A stretch of 64,000 nucleotides of DNA from Hyphomicrobiales bacterium (GTDB lineage Bacteria; Pseudomonadota; Alphaproteobacteria; Rhizobiales; Rhizobiaceae), in contig PAPH01000052.1 of the NCBI GenBank assembly GCA_002709005.1, positions 1 to 64,000 on the forward strand, in the 5' to 3' direction. The translations under genes and the position numbers were made by a program. Below the pieces are notes generated by a model that was given only the letters and a program-made list of their open reading frames with translations, ran no database searches and had not been told where the DNA came from. Positions within the stretch are counted from its first letter, which is position 1. Each line of letters starts with the position of its first letter. Below, piece by piece: positions 36,707-45,628 of this stretch.

Positions 36707-38278
36707 CTAGCCGACGACCTTGCGCAACAATCTCGCGCCATTCGGCTCGACACGCCGCGCGAGGTAGGACGCCTGATCTGCCGTCAGCGCCGGGCCCGCG
36801 CTCGCGCCTGTCAGCGTCGCGCGGGGAAAGCGCGTGGCAAAGGCCAGGTCATCGGCGGTATTGACCTCCTCGAACCGGAGTTCAAGCCGCATCGCATCGG
36901 CGAATATCGAAAGAGATTTTGTCATCTCCCCGCCGCAGGAGCCCTCCGCCGCCCTGCGCAGCCGGCCGATATCGATGCGCCAGCAGTCGACCGGCGAATT
37001 GGCGGCCCGCGCCCGGTCGAAGACACCGGCGACGAGATCGGCGGCGCATATCCGGATCCCCATGGCTCGCAGCGCTGCGACGTTGTCGTCCGCACTCGAA
37101 TGCGGAATTTCTCCGAAGGCCCGGAAATCGACATCGATGATGAAGCGCTCGGGCCCGAGGCCCGCCTGGGTCATCCTTTCGCCCAGGCGATTGGCGACGC
37201 CCTTGCGCGAGAGAAGTTGCGCCGACAGGCTGACGGTGACCGTAAAATGGGCCGGCCAGCCTTTCATGTCGCGGATCACGCAATCGAGCAGCCACTCCTC
37301 GATTGCCGCCGCCGGGATAGGGCCGGACCGTCGGGCACCGTCTTCTTCCCCGGACCGGACGACGGCGGCAGAAAATCCCCTCAGCACAGCCGTGCCGGCT
37401 TCGTTGACCGGCCTGTACTCGACGCCGAGACGCCCCTCTTCCACCGCCTGCTTCACCGCTCGCTGCGCGCCGGAAACCATCATGTCCGGCTGACCGGCTC
37501 CGCCGACATTGAAGGCATGGCGAAGCTCGCCCTCGCCCTTGGCCCTGTACAGGGCCACGTCGGCACGCTTGAGCGCCGCCGAAAGTGTATCGTTGCCGCC
37601 TTTGAAGAAGGATACGCCGATACTGCCGGAGGTTTCGATCTCTGCACCCGCATGGTGAACCGTACGGAACACCTTCGTCGACAACATCCGCACGAAGGCC
37701 TCCATGCCGGCGACATCGCGGGGTCCTTCCGCCAGAACGGCGAACTCGTCGCCGCCGAGGCGATAGGCCCGGCATTCGAAATCGCATGCGGCGCGGAGTC
37801 GTCCGGCGAGCAGGCTCAACACCTCGTCGCCGGCATCGTGACCGAACGTGTCGTTGATTTCCTTGAAATCGTCGAGGTCCAGGAGAACGACCGCGGCAAG
37901 CGTGGTTTCCGCGTCTGCCGTGCCCGCCAATGTGGTGGTATCCCGTTTGAGCGCGTGCCTGTTGCCAAGCCCGGTGAGCGCGTCCTGATAGGCGAGACGA
38001 TAGAGTTCGACCACGCCTGCACGCTCGGCCAGGAGAAGCCGGTCGGCCTGATCGAGCCGGCGCCCCGCGCGGGCCGCGAGATAGCCGAAGGCCAGCGCGG
38101 AGAGCACGATCGCGGCGTTGAAAAGCGGGCTGTTCGCCAGTGAATTGAAAAAATCAAGAAGGCCGTGCCCCATAGGGACCCCGGCCGAAAGACATACCAA
38201 CGACGTCAAAGCGCCGATCGCCGAGCCCGCGATTGCATATCGCGCTTCCATGCTCGACGGAAAAATATTCAACGTCAT
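36707..38278 (-). CDS. Membrane GGDEF protein with degenerate EAL domain
   Basis: 523 residues from the ATG at 38278, which has GGGAG 8 nt upstream. Membrane segments are at about 15-33 and 52-70. The GGDEF domain (about 95-255) starts LAYQDALTGLGNRHALKRD and keeps GGDEF at 175-179, so diguanylate cyclase activity is possible; no RxxD I-site precedes it. The C-terminal 240 residues align in layout with EAL domains, but the catalytic motifs are lost: the EAL position reads GFSAAVVR, the ExE metal region FIIDVDF and the DDFG loop AADLVAG. So phosphodiesterase activity is unlikely and the domain may be a sensor or binding platform. Confidence 0.88.
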   Translation of the reverse strand: MTLNIFPSSMEARYAIAGSAIGALTSLVCLSAGVPMGHGLLDFFNSLANSPLFNAAIVLSALAFGYLAARAGRRLDQADRLLLAERAGVVELYRLAYQDALTGLGNRHALKRDTTTLAGTADAETTLAAVVLLDLDDFKEINDTFGHDAGDEVLSLLAGRLRAACDFECRAYRLGGDEFAVLAEGPRDVAGMEAFVRMLSTKVFRTVHHAGAEIETSGSIGVSFFKGGNDTLSAALKRADVALYRAKGEGELRHAFNVGGAGQPDMMVSGAQRAVKQAVEEGRLGVEYRPVNEAGTAVLRGFSAAVVRSGEEDGARRSGPIPAAAIEEWLLDCVIRDMKGWPAHFTVTVSLSAQLLSRKGVANRLGERMTQAGLGPERFIIDVDFRAFGEIPHSSADDNVAALRAMGIRICAADLVAGVFDRARAANSPVDCWRIDIGRLRRAAEGSCGGEMTKSLSIFADAMRLELRFEEVNTADDLAFATRFPRATLTGASAGPALTADQASYLARRVEPNGARLLRKVVG

Positions 38279-38428
38279 GTCAAATACTCCCTCAAGGCCT
38301 GGAAGCATAAAGGGTCGACTTTTAACAAATGCTGAGAGGCGATCGCGGCGCGCAACGGTGGTTAAGGAACGGTTGCCGGAACCCGCGACGGGATGGCGGC
38401 AACGCTCGAATCCGTGTATCACCGGGCA

Positions 38429-39289
38429 ATGCGAAAAATGCCATCGACGCCCGCGCGCGAACGCCCGACCGGTCTTCATACGGGGTTCGCCCCCTTTCTC
38501 GCCATGCTCGCAAGCGGGATTCTGGCTGCCTGCACCTCGACAACCGGCCCGGCCGACATTCTCTCTCCGGTATCACTGACCTCGACGACATCGGCAACCC
38601 GGGCCCTGCCCTATGCCGATTCCGACCCGATCGATTTCGGTGCCCGCACGCCGGCGCTGCATCCGGTCCATGGCATCGACGTATCGAAATACCAAGGCGA
38701 GATCGACTGGCCGGAAGTAAGGAAAGCCGGCGTCTCCTTCGCCTTCATCAAGGCGACCGAGGGTGGCGACCGCGTCGACGACCGCTTCGGCCGCTACTGG
38801 CGAGGGGCAAGTGCCGCGGGCATTCCACATGCGCCGTACCACTTCTATTACTTCTGCACCCCCGCCGAGGTTCAGGCCCGCTGGTTCATCCGCAACGTTC
38901 CGAAATCGGCGGTGAGGATGCCGCCCGTTCTCGACATGGAATGGAACCCCGCCTCGCCGAGCTGCAAGCTCAGGCCCGACCCGGCAACCGTACGCCGTGA
39001 GATGAAGACCTGGCTCGACATCGTCGAGCGGCACTTCGGCAAGAAGGCGATCATCTACACCACCGTCGATTTCCACCGTGAAAACATCGACGGCCATTTC
39101 CGCGACCACCAGTTCTGGCTCAGATCCGTGGCCGCCCATCCCGGGGACATCTATCCGAACCACCCCTGGAGCTTCTGGCAATATACCGGCACCGGAAACA
39201 TGCCGGGCATCAAGGGCGATGTCGACATCAACGCCTTCGCCGGCACCCGCGCCGAATGGCGCGACTGGCTCGCCAAGCACGGCGGGTGA
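38429..39289 (+). CDS. GH25 muramidase, predicted lipoprotein
   Basis: Predicted lysozyme-type hydrolase of the MurNAc-GlcNAc bond. I choose the ATG at 38429 (286 residues, MRKMPSTPARERP); 38393 and 38438 are alternatives and no good ribosome site decides. A signal segment FLAMLASGILAAC ends in a lipobox (LAAC), so the protein is probably lipid-anchored. The GH25 barrel contains GIDVSKYQGEIDW, FAFIKATEGGDRVDDRF and PPVLDMEWN with the catalytic Asp and Glu, then IIYTTVDFH and SFWQYTG. It is divergent from the GGDEF gene and 77 bp upstream of an MltB-type enzyme. Confidence 0.92.
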   Translation: MRKMPSTPARERPTGLHTGFAPFLAMLASGILAACTSTTGPADILSPVSLTSTTSATRALPYADSDPIDFGARTPALHPVHGIDVSKYQGEIDWPEVRKAGVSFAFIKATEGGDRVDDRFGRYWRGASAAGIPHAPYHFYYFCTPAEVQARWFIRNVPKSAVRMPPVLDMEWNPASPSCKLRPDPATVRREMKTWLDIVERHFGKKAIIYTTVDFHRENIDGHFRDHQFWLRSVAAHPGDIYPNHPWSFWQYTGTGNMPGIKGDVDINAFAGTRAEWRDWLAKHGG

Positions 39290-39366
39290 GGCGGTAAAGT
39301 GGTGCGGTCGCAATCGCGCCATGAAATGCGCTAGGCTTGCAGCGAACAGATATTCGGGAGACCTTC

Positions 39367-40554
39367 ATGAAATCCACGTCCTTCGCCCTCGCCCTGCCGC
39401 TTGCCGCCCTGATGGCGGGATCGGCCGCTGCCCAGACCGCCGCCTGCGGCGGAGATTTCGGACAGTTCCTGCAGGGGGTGAAGGCCGATGCGGTGGCCGC
39501 CGGCGTTCCCGCCAATGTCGCGGAGAACGCGCTCGCCGGGCTTTCGCCCAACAGCAAGGTACTCTCGATGGACCGCTCGCAGGGGGTTTTCAAGCAAACG
39601 TTCCTCGAATTCTCCAAGCGCGTCGTCTCCGGTTCGCGCATGCAGATCGGCCAGAAGAAGATGCAGCAATATGCCGACACCTTCGCCCGCGCCGAACAGC
39701 AATATGGCGTACCGCCCGCCGTGATCACCGCCTTCTGGGCGCTGGAGACCGATTTCGGCGTCGTCCAGGGCGACTTCAACACGCTTCAGGCGCTCGCAAC
39801 GCTCGCCCATGACTGTCGCCGGCCCGAACTCTTTCGCCCTCAGCTCATCGCCGCCCTCGAAATGGTTCAGCACGGCGATCTCGATCCACGCGGTACGACA
39901 GGCGCCTGGGCAGGCGAGATCGGCCAGGTACAGATGCTGCCCGAGGACATCATCGCCCACGGCGTGGACGGAAACGGCGACGGCCATGTGAAGCTGAAGG
40001 AGACGCCCGAGGACGTCATCATGACCGCGGCGAAGTTCATTCAGTCGCTCGGCTGGCGCGCCGGCGAACCCTGGCTCAAGGAGGTCGCGCTGCCCACCCG
40101 GATGCCGCTCGACAAGTCCGGTCTGGACCAGGGAATGACCACCGCCGACTGGCTGAACATGGGCGTGACGTTCCGGGACGGCTCGAGCCCTGCGGGTCCG
40201 CTGCCCGCCGACCTCCTGCTGCCACAGGGCAAGGACGGTCCGGCGTTTCTGGCCTTCCCGAATTTCGACGTCTATCTCGAGTGGAACAAGAGTTTCATCT
40301 ACACAACCTCGGCCGCCTATTTCGCGACCCGCCTCGCCGGCGCAGAGCGCTACAATGCCGGCACCGCCGACAACGGGCTGAGCGACGGCGAGATGAAGGC
40401 GCTGCAGCAGAAGCTGGCGGCCAAGGGCCACGATGTCGGCGACATCGACGGAATTCTCGGCGGCGGAACGCGCACTGCCGTCCGCACAGAACAGATGCGC
40501 CTCGGCATGCCCGCCGACGGCTGGCCGACGCGAGAACTGCTCAACGCCCTGTAA
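39367..40554 (+). CDS. MltB-type lytic murein transglycosylase with peptidoglycan-binding domain
   Basis: 395 residues from the ATG at 39367 (GGGAG 7 nt upstream). A Sec signal peptide ends at SAAAQ (about residue 23), without lipobox, so the enzyme is soluble in the periplasm. The SLT_2 domain (about 30-310) has the catalytic Glu in AFWALETDFGVVQG and the substrate loop EIGQVQMLPEDIIAHG. A PG_binding_1 domain (about 335-395) includes LKALQQKLAAKGHDVG-like repeats and DGILGGGTRTAVRTEQ. It lies 77 bp after the GH25 gene and may be co-transcribed, a second wall-cutting activity in the same place. Confidence 0.93.
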   Translation: MKSTSFALALPLAALMAGSAAAQTAACGGDFGQFLQGVKADAVAAGVPANVAENALAGLSPNSKVLSMDRSQGVFKQTFLEFSKRVVSGSRMQIGQKKMQQYADTFARAEQQYGVPPAVITAFWALETDFGVVQGDFNTLQALATLAHDCRRPELFRPQLIAALEMVQHGDLDPRGTTGAWAGEIGQVQMLPEDIIAHGVDGNGDGHVKLKETPEDVIMTAAKFIQSLGWRAGEPWLKEVALPTRMPLDKSGLDQGMTTADWLNMGVTFRDGSSPAGPLPADLLLPQGKDGPAFLAFPNFDVYLEWNKSFIYTTSAAYFATRLAGAERYNAGTADNGLSDGEMKALQQKLAAKGHDVGDIDGILGGGTRTAVRTEQMRLGMPADGWPTRELLNAL

Positions 40555-40570
40555 GACGCGGTCGGACGGA

Positions 40571-42070
40571 TCAGCCCGGCGCGCGCGGCGTTGCCGGCGT
40601 CGGGTTTTCCGCAGGATCTGATGTCGTATCCGTCGCTCGCGCGGCCTCGGCGGCCGGACTGGACGTTTCGGCCTTGACCGGCTCTGCTGGCGGCATCTTC
40701 GCACGCGCCTTCCGGCTGCGCTTCTGGTAGACGGCAAAACGGGCGGCGCGGTATCTCAGCCGCCCCCACCAGAATGCCTCGCTGAGGGATTCGCGGCGGC
40801 GTCCGACCGACCCCAGTTCTCCTTCATAAGCAAGGCGCAACGCCTCCCGGTAGGTACCGAGCCCGCTCGCGGCGATCCGCTCGACGCGCTCCATCAGGTT
40901 GAACCAGATCGGCGATACCAGAAGGGATACGGCGGTGATCGCGATCGCCAGCCGGTAGATGTCGTAGCCGAGCGCGCGCGAGGACAGGCCGGCGGCGGCG
41001 AGCACGAAGGAAAACTCGCCGATCTGCGCCATCGACAGACCGGCCACCAGCGCCGTCTTCGGCTCCGAGCCGGTGGCGCGCAGCAGCGCGATATTGAAGA
41101 CGGTCTTGACCGCAATCACCAGGAACGAGGCGGCAAGCACCAGAAAGATGTTGGCGACGATGAAGTCGAGGTCGATCAGCAGCCCGATCGAGAGGAAGAA
41201 GACGACGACGAGCACCGACTGGATGGGCTCTATCACCGGGATGACGCGCGAGCGCAGATTGGAATTGCCGGCGATGATACCGGCGAGAAACGCGCCATAG
41301 ACCGGCGACAGGCCTGCCAGGCCGGACAGGGCGGCGGCGAGAAAGCACAGCGCCAGCGAGCCGAGAGCGAGAAGATCGACATTCTCCGCGATAGCCGAGG
41401 CAAAGGGGAGCTTGAGTTTCGGGTGCTTGCCGAACCACCAGAGGATGCCGCCGAGCAACGCCACGGCGACGACCACCTTGAAGACGACCTCTCCGACATC
41501 GAAGGCCCCGCCGCCGAGGCTCGAGACGAGGATCAGCATCGGCACGACGGCGAGATCCTGCGCGATCAGCACGCCGACGGCCACGCGGCCCGGTTCGGAG
41601 CGCAGTTCTCCCATGCCGTCAAGCATCTTCATAGCCACGACAGTCGACGACAGCGCGATGATAAAGCCGAGGATAATGCCCTCGGCGAGGCTGGCGCCGA
41701 GCCAGAGCGTGAAAATGGCCGCAAGCAGCATCGAGACGATGAGCTGCCCGCCCGCCACCAGGGTCGCCTGCCTTAGGCTGGTGATGAAGGCCTTGATCGA
41801 CAATTCCATGCCGATGAAAAACAGGAGCACCACCACGCCCATCTCGGCGAGCAGAGAGACGTTTTCCGATTCCTCGATCACGCCGAGACCGGTGGGGCCG
41901 AGCGCGAGACCCGCCAGGATGAACCCGACAAGCGGCGGCTGGCGCAGATACATGAAGCCGAGGCCGAGAATGGCGGCCACTGCCACCGCGATGGCGATCC
42001 CCACCAGTGGATCGCCGCCATGGGCGACCTGACCGACGACCTCTACCGCTTCCGCGATCTGTTCTTCCAC
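40571..42070 (-). CDS. Cation:proton antiporter (KefB/CPA2 family)
   Basis: Inner-membrane monovalent cation/proton antiporter. 499 residues if started at the GTG at 42070, which has GGAG 7 nt upstream; the frame is open to 42202 without a good start. Twelve or so membrane segments follow, with PPLVGFILAGLALGPTGLGV and, in the fifth helix region, EMGVVVLLFFIGMELSIKAF, then AQDLAVVPMLILVSSL with the ion-binding Asp of the CPA2 family. There is no TrkA-N (NAD-binding) domain, so it is not a complete KefB/C. The C-terminal 100 residues are basic, then Pro/Ala-rich, and predicted cytosolic. Confidence 0.9.
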   Translation of the reverse strand: MEEQIAEAVEVVGQVAHGGDPLVGIAIAVAVAAILGLGFMYLRQPPLVGFILAGLALGPTGLGVIEESENVSLLAEMGVVVLLFFIGMELSIKAFITSLRQATLVAGGQLIVSMLLAAIFTLWLGASLAEGIILGFIIALSSTVVAMKMLDGMGELRSEPGRVAVGVLIAQDLAVVPMLILVSSLGGGAFDVGEVVFKVVVAVALLGGILWWFGKHPKLKLPFASAIAENVDLLALGSLALCFLAAALSGLAGLSPVYGAFLAGIIAGNSNLRSRVIPVIEPIQSVLVVVFFLSIGLLIDLDFIVANIFLVLAASFLVIAVKTVFNIALLRATGSEPKTALVAGLSMAQIGEFSFVLAAAGLSSRALGYDIYRLAIAITAVSLLVSPIWFNLMERVERIAASGLGTYREALRLAYEGELGSVGRRRESLSEAFWWGRLRYRAARFAVYQKRSRKARAKMPPAEPVKAETSSPAAEAARATDTTSDPAENPTPATPRAPG

Positions 42071-42342
42071 ACCACGCTCCGCTGACGAACAATTCGGGAG
42101 AGAGTAGCCCGCTGCGCCGGACGAGGGCAACTGCCTGCCCAACGGCTCGACCCACCGCTTCAAACGCGGCGAGTTCCGGGAGACACGTTTTGCTTGCCGC
42201 ACACAAGCATGCAGCTACCGCTTGTGATTATACTAGAATGTCAGTATGAAATTCGGATCATGTGGTGCAGTTTCCGTGTGATACCGAGGAGAAATGAAAA
42301 CGGGCCTTGATCGGGTCGACATAGTTTTGGGAGGAACTATCA

Positions 42343-43323
42343 ATGAAAATTCAGGATCTTGCTTTGGCGGCGCTGGCTTCGACCATGCTTGTTGCCGTGT
42401 CCGGGCCGGCACTTTCCGCACCGCAGACGCTGAAATGGGCGCATGTCTATGAAGCCAGCGAGCCGTATCACACCTGCGCGGTCGCGGCGTCGGATCTGCT
42501 GTCCAAGGCCACCGACGGGCGCTACGACATCGAGGTGTTTCCGGCGTCCTCGCTCGGCAAGGAAGTCGACATCAACGAAGGCCTGGGTCTCGGCACCGTC
42601 GACATCATCTACACCGGGCAGCTGTTTGCAGGCCGGTCCTACGGCCCGATCGCCATCGGCGGCGCGCCTTACATGTTCCGCGACTATGATCACTGGGACA
42701 AGTACCGCAACTCAGACCTCTTCAACGAAATGGCGAAGGGCTATGAGGACGCATCGGGCAATCACATCACCTCGATGACCTATTACGGCCAGCGCCACGT
42801 CACCTCCAATGTCGAGATCAAGACGCCGGAGGACCTGAAGGGGCTCAAGATCCGCGTTCCGAACGCGCCGCTCTACATGATGTTCCCGAAGGCCGCAGGC
42901 GCCAACCCCACCCCGATCGCGTTTGCCGAGGTCTATCTGGCGCTGCAGCAGGGCACGGTCGATGCCCAGGAAAACCCCCTGCCGACCATCCAGGCCAAGA
43001 AATTCTACGAGGTGCAGAAATACATCACGCTGACCGGCCACATCAGCGATGCGCTGATGACCATCGTCGGCGGCCCCACCTGGGGTTCGATGAGCGAAGA
43101 GGACCGGACCGCGCTCGATGGCGTGCTGGACGAGACCGCGGAATGCGCAAGCTCCCAGATCATCCAGAAGGAAAAGGACCTGGTGCAGTGGTTCAAGGAC
43201 AATGGCGTGACCGTCAACGAGGTTGACCGCACGCCGTTCCGCGAAGCCACCATGAAGCTGCACAACGGCCCCGACGCCACCTGGGATCAGGCAACCTACG
43301 ACAAGCTGCAGGCCATCGAGTAA
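42343..43323 (+). CDS. TRAP transporter substrate-binding protein (DctP family)
   Basis: Periplasmic receptor that hands an organic acid to the DctQM permease. 326 residues with a Sec signal peptide ending at GPALSA (about residue 26). The family signature is clear: GLKIRVPNAPLYMMF with the carboxylate-binding Arg171, then GANPTPIAFAEVYLALQQG and VDAQENPLPTI. GGAGG lies just before the ATG. The ligand may be a dicarboxylate or sugar acid; the nearby sequence gives no closer hint. It heads the operon, with a short GC-rich hairpin (about 43347-43370) before dctQ that could lower permease expression relative to the receptor. Confidence 0.93.
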   Translation: MKIQDLALAALASTMLVAVSGPALSAPQTLKWAHVYEASEPYHTCAVAASDLLSKATDGRYDIEVFPASSLGKEVDINEGLGLGTVDIIYTGQLFAGRSYGPIAIGGAPYMFRDYDHWDKYRNSDLFNEMAKGYEDASGNHITSMTYYGQRHVTSNVEIKTPEDLKGLKIRVPNAPLYMMFPKAAGANPTPIAFAEVYLALQQGTVDAQENPLPTIQAKKFYEVQKYITLTGHISDALMTIVGGPTWGSMSEEDRTALDGVLDETAECASSQIIQKEKDLVQWFKDNGVTVNEVDRTPFREATMKLHNGPDATWDQATYDKLQAIE

Positions 43324-43395
43324 CCGAAGCCGGAATACACAGGTTGCGCGGCGGCTTTCGGGCCGTCGCGTATCAGTCGCTTCGGAGGTTGCCTT

Positions 43396-43962
43396 ATGTC
43401 ACCTGAAGACAAGAACAACGATCCTCCCTCGATCGCCGACCTGATTCACGAGGAAGACGAGGACCTCACCGGGTACCAATGGGACGACGGGCTGGTTCTG
43501 GTCGTCTTCTGGACTCTGGCGTTCGTGGTTTTCCTGCAGTTCTTCACCCGCTACGTGCTCAATGATTCGCTCGGCTGGACCGAGGAGATCGCGCGCTTCC
43601 TGCTGATCGCGGTCACCTTTCTCGGCGCCGTCATGGCGGTCCGGCGCGAAAGCCAGATCGCCGTGGAACTCGCCTTCCGCTGGCTTTCGCGGCCGGTGCG
43701 CAAGGCGCTGCAATATTTCATAGATCTTGTCTCGATCTGCTTTTATGGCTTCATGGGCTTTCTGTGCGCCCAAGTGGCTGCGCGGACACAGCAGAAAATG
43801 GTGTCCATCGATTTCCCCAAATCCTCGATCTACTGGTTCATCTGCGCCTGTTTCGCGGCCATGACCCTTTATGCGCTCATCGCCTTCTGGCGTCACGTCC
43901 GCACCGGCAGCTCTCGGCTGATCGATCCCGAAACCGTCAAGGCCATGGGCCCGTCGCTGTAA
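43396..43962 (+). CDS. TRAP transporter small permease (DctQ family)
   Basis: 188 residues with four predicted membrane helices at about 30-50, 65-85, 100-122 and 140-165. The N-terminus is unusually acidic (SIADLIHEEDEDLTGYQWDD). The family motif is near NDSLGWTEEIARFLLIAVTF. GGAGG precedes the ATG. It lies 72 bp after dctP and 12 bp before dctM and forms the permease with DctM. Confidence 0.92.
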   Translation: MSPEDKNNDPPSIADLIHEEDEDLTGYQWDDGLVLVVFWTLAFVVFLQFFTRYVLNDSLGWTEEIARFLLIAVTFLGAVMAVRRESQIAVELAFRWLSRPVRKALQYFIDLVSICFYGFMGFLCAQVAARTQQKMVSIDFPKSSIYWFICACFAAMTLYALIAFWRHVRTGSSRLIDPETVKAMGPSL

Positions 43963-43974
43963 CCGAGGCATGCC

Positions 43975-45255
43975 ATGCTCCTGACCCTTCTTTTTGTTCT
44001 GGTTTTCGGACTGATCGCGCTCGGCGTTCCCGTGGCGATCGCGCTTGCCGGTTCCTCGCTGGTCTTCATCCTGATCGACGGCAATGTCCCCGGCCTCGTC
44101 GTCGCCCACCGAATGATCAACGGCGTTGATTCCTTTCCGTTGCTCGCCGTGCCCTTCTTCATCCTCGCCGGAAACCTGATGAACACCGCCGGCATCACCG
44201 AGCGGATCTTCGACTTCGCCAAGGCCCTGATCGGCTGGCTGCCGGGCGGGCTGGGGCACGTCAATATCGGCGCCTCGGTGATCTTTGCCGGCATGTCTGG
44301 CACGGCCGTGGCCGATGCCGGCGGGCTGGGCGCCATCGAGATCAAGGCCATGCGCGACGCCAAATACGATCCGGGCTTCGCCGTCGGCATCACCGCCGCC
44401 TCGTCGACCATCGGCCCGATCATCCCGCCCTCTTTGCCAATCGTCATCTATGGCGTGGTCGCCGGCGCCTCGATCGGGCAACTGTTTGCAGCCGGGCTCA
44501 TTCCGGGCCTGCTGATGGCGGTGGCGCTGATGATCATGGTCGCCTTCTATGCCCACCGCCACCGATATCCGCGCGACCAGGCCTTCCGGTTTGGGATCCT
44601 GGGCGGCGCCTTCATCCGCGCCTTCCTGTCGCTCCTGACGCCCGTGATCATCGTTGGCGGCATTCTCACCGGCGCCTTCACGCCCACGGAAGCCGCCATC
44701 GCAGCTTGCGTCTGGGCGCTGATTCTCGGCCTTTTCGTCTACCGGACCCTGACCCTGCGCCGGTTCCTCAAGGTGTCGATGGACACGATCGAAACCACCG
44801 CCGTGGTGTTGTTGATCGTCGCCGCAGCCTCGATCTTTGCCTGGATCCTGACCTCGAACCGCGTGCCCGAGCATTTTGCCGCGCTGCTCCTGAGCGTCTC
44901 GGAAAACCCGATCATCATCCTGCTGCTGATCAACCTGATCCTGCTGGTGGTTGGCTGTTTCATGGAAACGGTGGCGGCGATCACCATCCTGGTGCCGGTG
45001 CTGCTGCCGATCGCCATCCATGTCGGCATCGATCCCGTCCATTTCGGCGTGATCCTGGTGCTCAACCTGATGATCGGGCTGCTGCCCCCGCCGGTCGGCA
45101 TGGTTCTCTACGTGCTTTCGCGCGTGGCCAAGGTACCGTTCGAGCGCTGCGTGAGCGCCACCGCACCGTTCCTCATTCCGCTGTTTGCGGTGCTGTTGCT
45201 GGTGACCTTCTTTCCGGTCTTCACCATGTGGCTGCCGACGCTCATCTACCGCTAG
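43975..45255 (+). CDS. TRAP transporter large permease (DctM family)
   Basis: 426 residues, about twelve membrane helices; the sodium-coupled transport subunit. Conserved stretches include FVFGLIALGVPVAIALAGSS-like N-terminal helices, FFILAGNLMNTAGITERIF, MSGTAVADAGGLGAIEIKAM and GPIIPPSLPIVIYG. GAGG lies before the ATG. It ends the dctPQM operon; the next gene is convergent, 6 bp from its stop. No regulatory gene is adjacent. Confidence 0.94.
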   Translation: MLLTLLFVLVFGLIALGVPVAIALAGSSLVFILIDGNVPGLVVAHRMINGVDSFPLLAVPFFILAGNLMNTAGITERIFDFAKALIGWLPGGLGHVNIGASVIFAGMSGTAVADAGGLGAIEIKAMRDAKYDPGFAVGITAASSTIGPIIPPSLPIVIYGVVAGASIGQLFAAGLIPGLLMAVALMIMVAFYAHRHRYPRDQAFRFGILGGAFIRAFLSLLTPVIIVGGILTGAFTPTEAAIAACVWALILGLFVYRTLTLRRFLKVSMDTIETTAVVLLIVAAASIFAWILTSNRVPEHFAALLLSVSENPIIILLLINLILLVVGCFMETVAAITILVPVLLPIAIHVGIDPVHFGVILVLNLMIGLLPPPVGMVLYVLSRVAKVPFERCVSATAPFLIPLFAVLLLVTFFPVFTMWLPTLIYR

Positions 45256-45261
45256 GCATCC

Positions 45262-45507
45262 TCAGAGCTTGTCGAACTCGTCCTTGTCGCGCGGCATCAG
45301 CATGACGGCAGACGCCATCACCGCGAAGCCGAAGGTGACACCAAAGGAATTGAACAGGATGAAATAGGCAACGAGGCGGCTGCGCGAATGGTTCACCAGA
45401 TCGCCGAAACCATTGATATTGAAATAGAGAACGGCCGCCGCGATCAGCCAGCCGATGAGGACGCCGAAAGCGGTATTTACGATGAGAAAGCGGATAAGCT
45501 TGGGCAT
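45262..45507 (-). CDS. Small membrane protein, function unknown
   Basis: 81 residues from the ATG at 45507 (AAGGA 8 nt upstream). Two hydrophobic segments are predicted, at about 5-28 (FLIVNTAFGVLIGWLIAAAV) and 45-70 (LVAYFILFNSFGVTFGFAVM), joined by a short polar loop, with an acidic tail RDKDEFDKL. It converges on the TRAP permease gene. I do not recognise the family by name. The start and charge pattern support a real gene. Confidence 0.75.
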   Translation of the reverse strand: MPKLIRFLIVNTAFGVLIGWLIAAAVLYFNINGFGDLVNHSRSRLVAYFILFNSFGVTFGFAVMASAVMLMPRDKDEFDKL

Positions 45508-45628
45508 GTGCCTCGTCCTTGCGCGTGCGGCCTGTCGCCTGTCCGCGCCATTCAGTGTGCCATAGCTCCGGCCTCCGGCGCAAGCAACGCATGCACGAAA
45601 CAATATATGTACCCTGGGACGATTCCTG

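Noticed and set aside
42228-42250. ATACT...AGTAT inverted repeat upstream of the TRAP operon
   Set aside because: Only 5-bp arms with an 8-bp centre and no adjacent regulator gene; too weak to call an operator.
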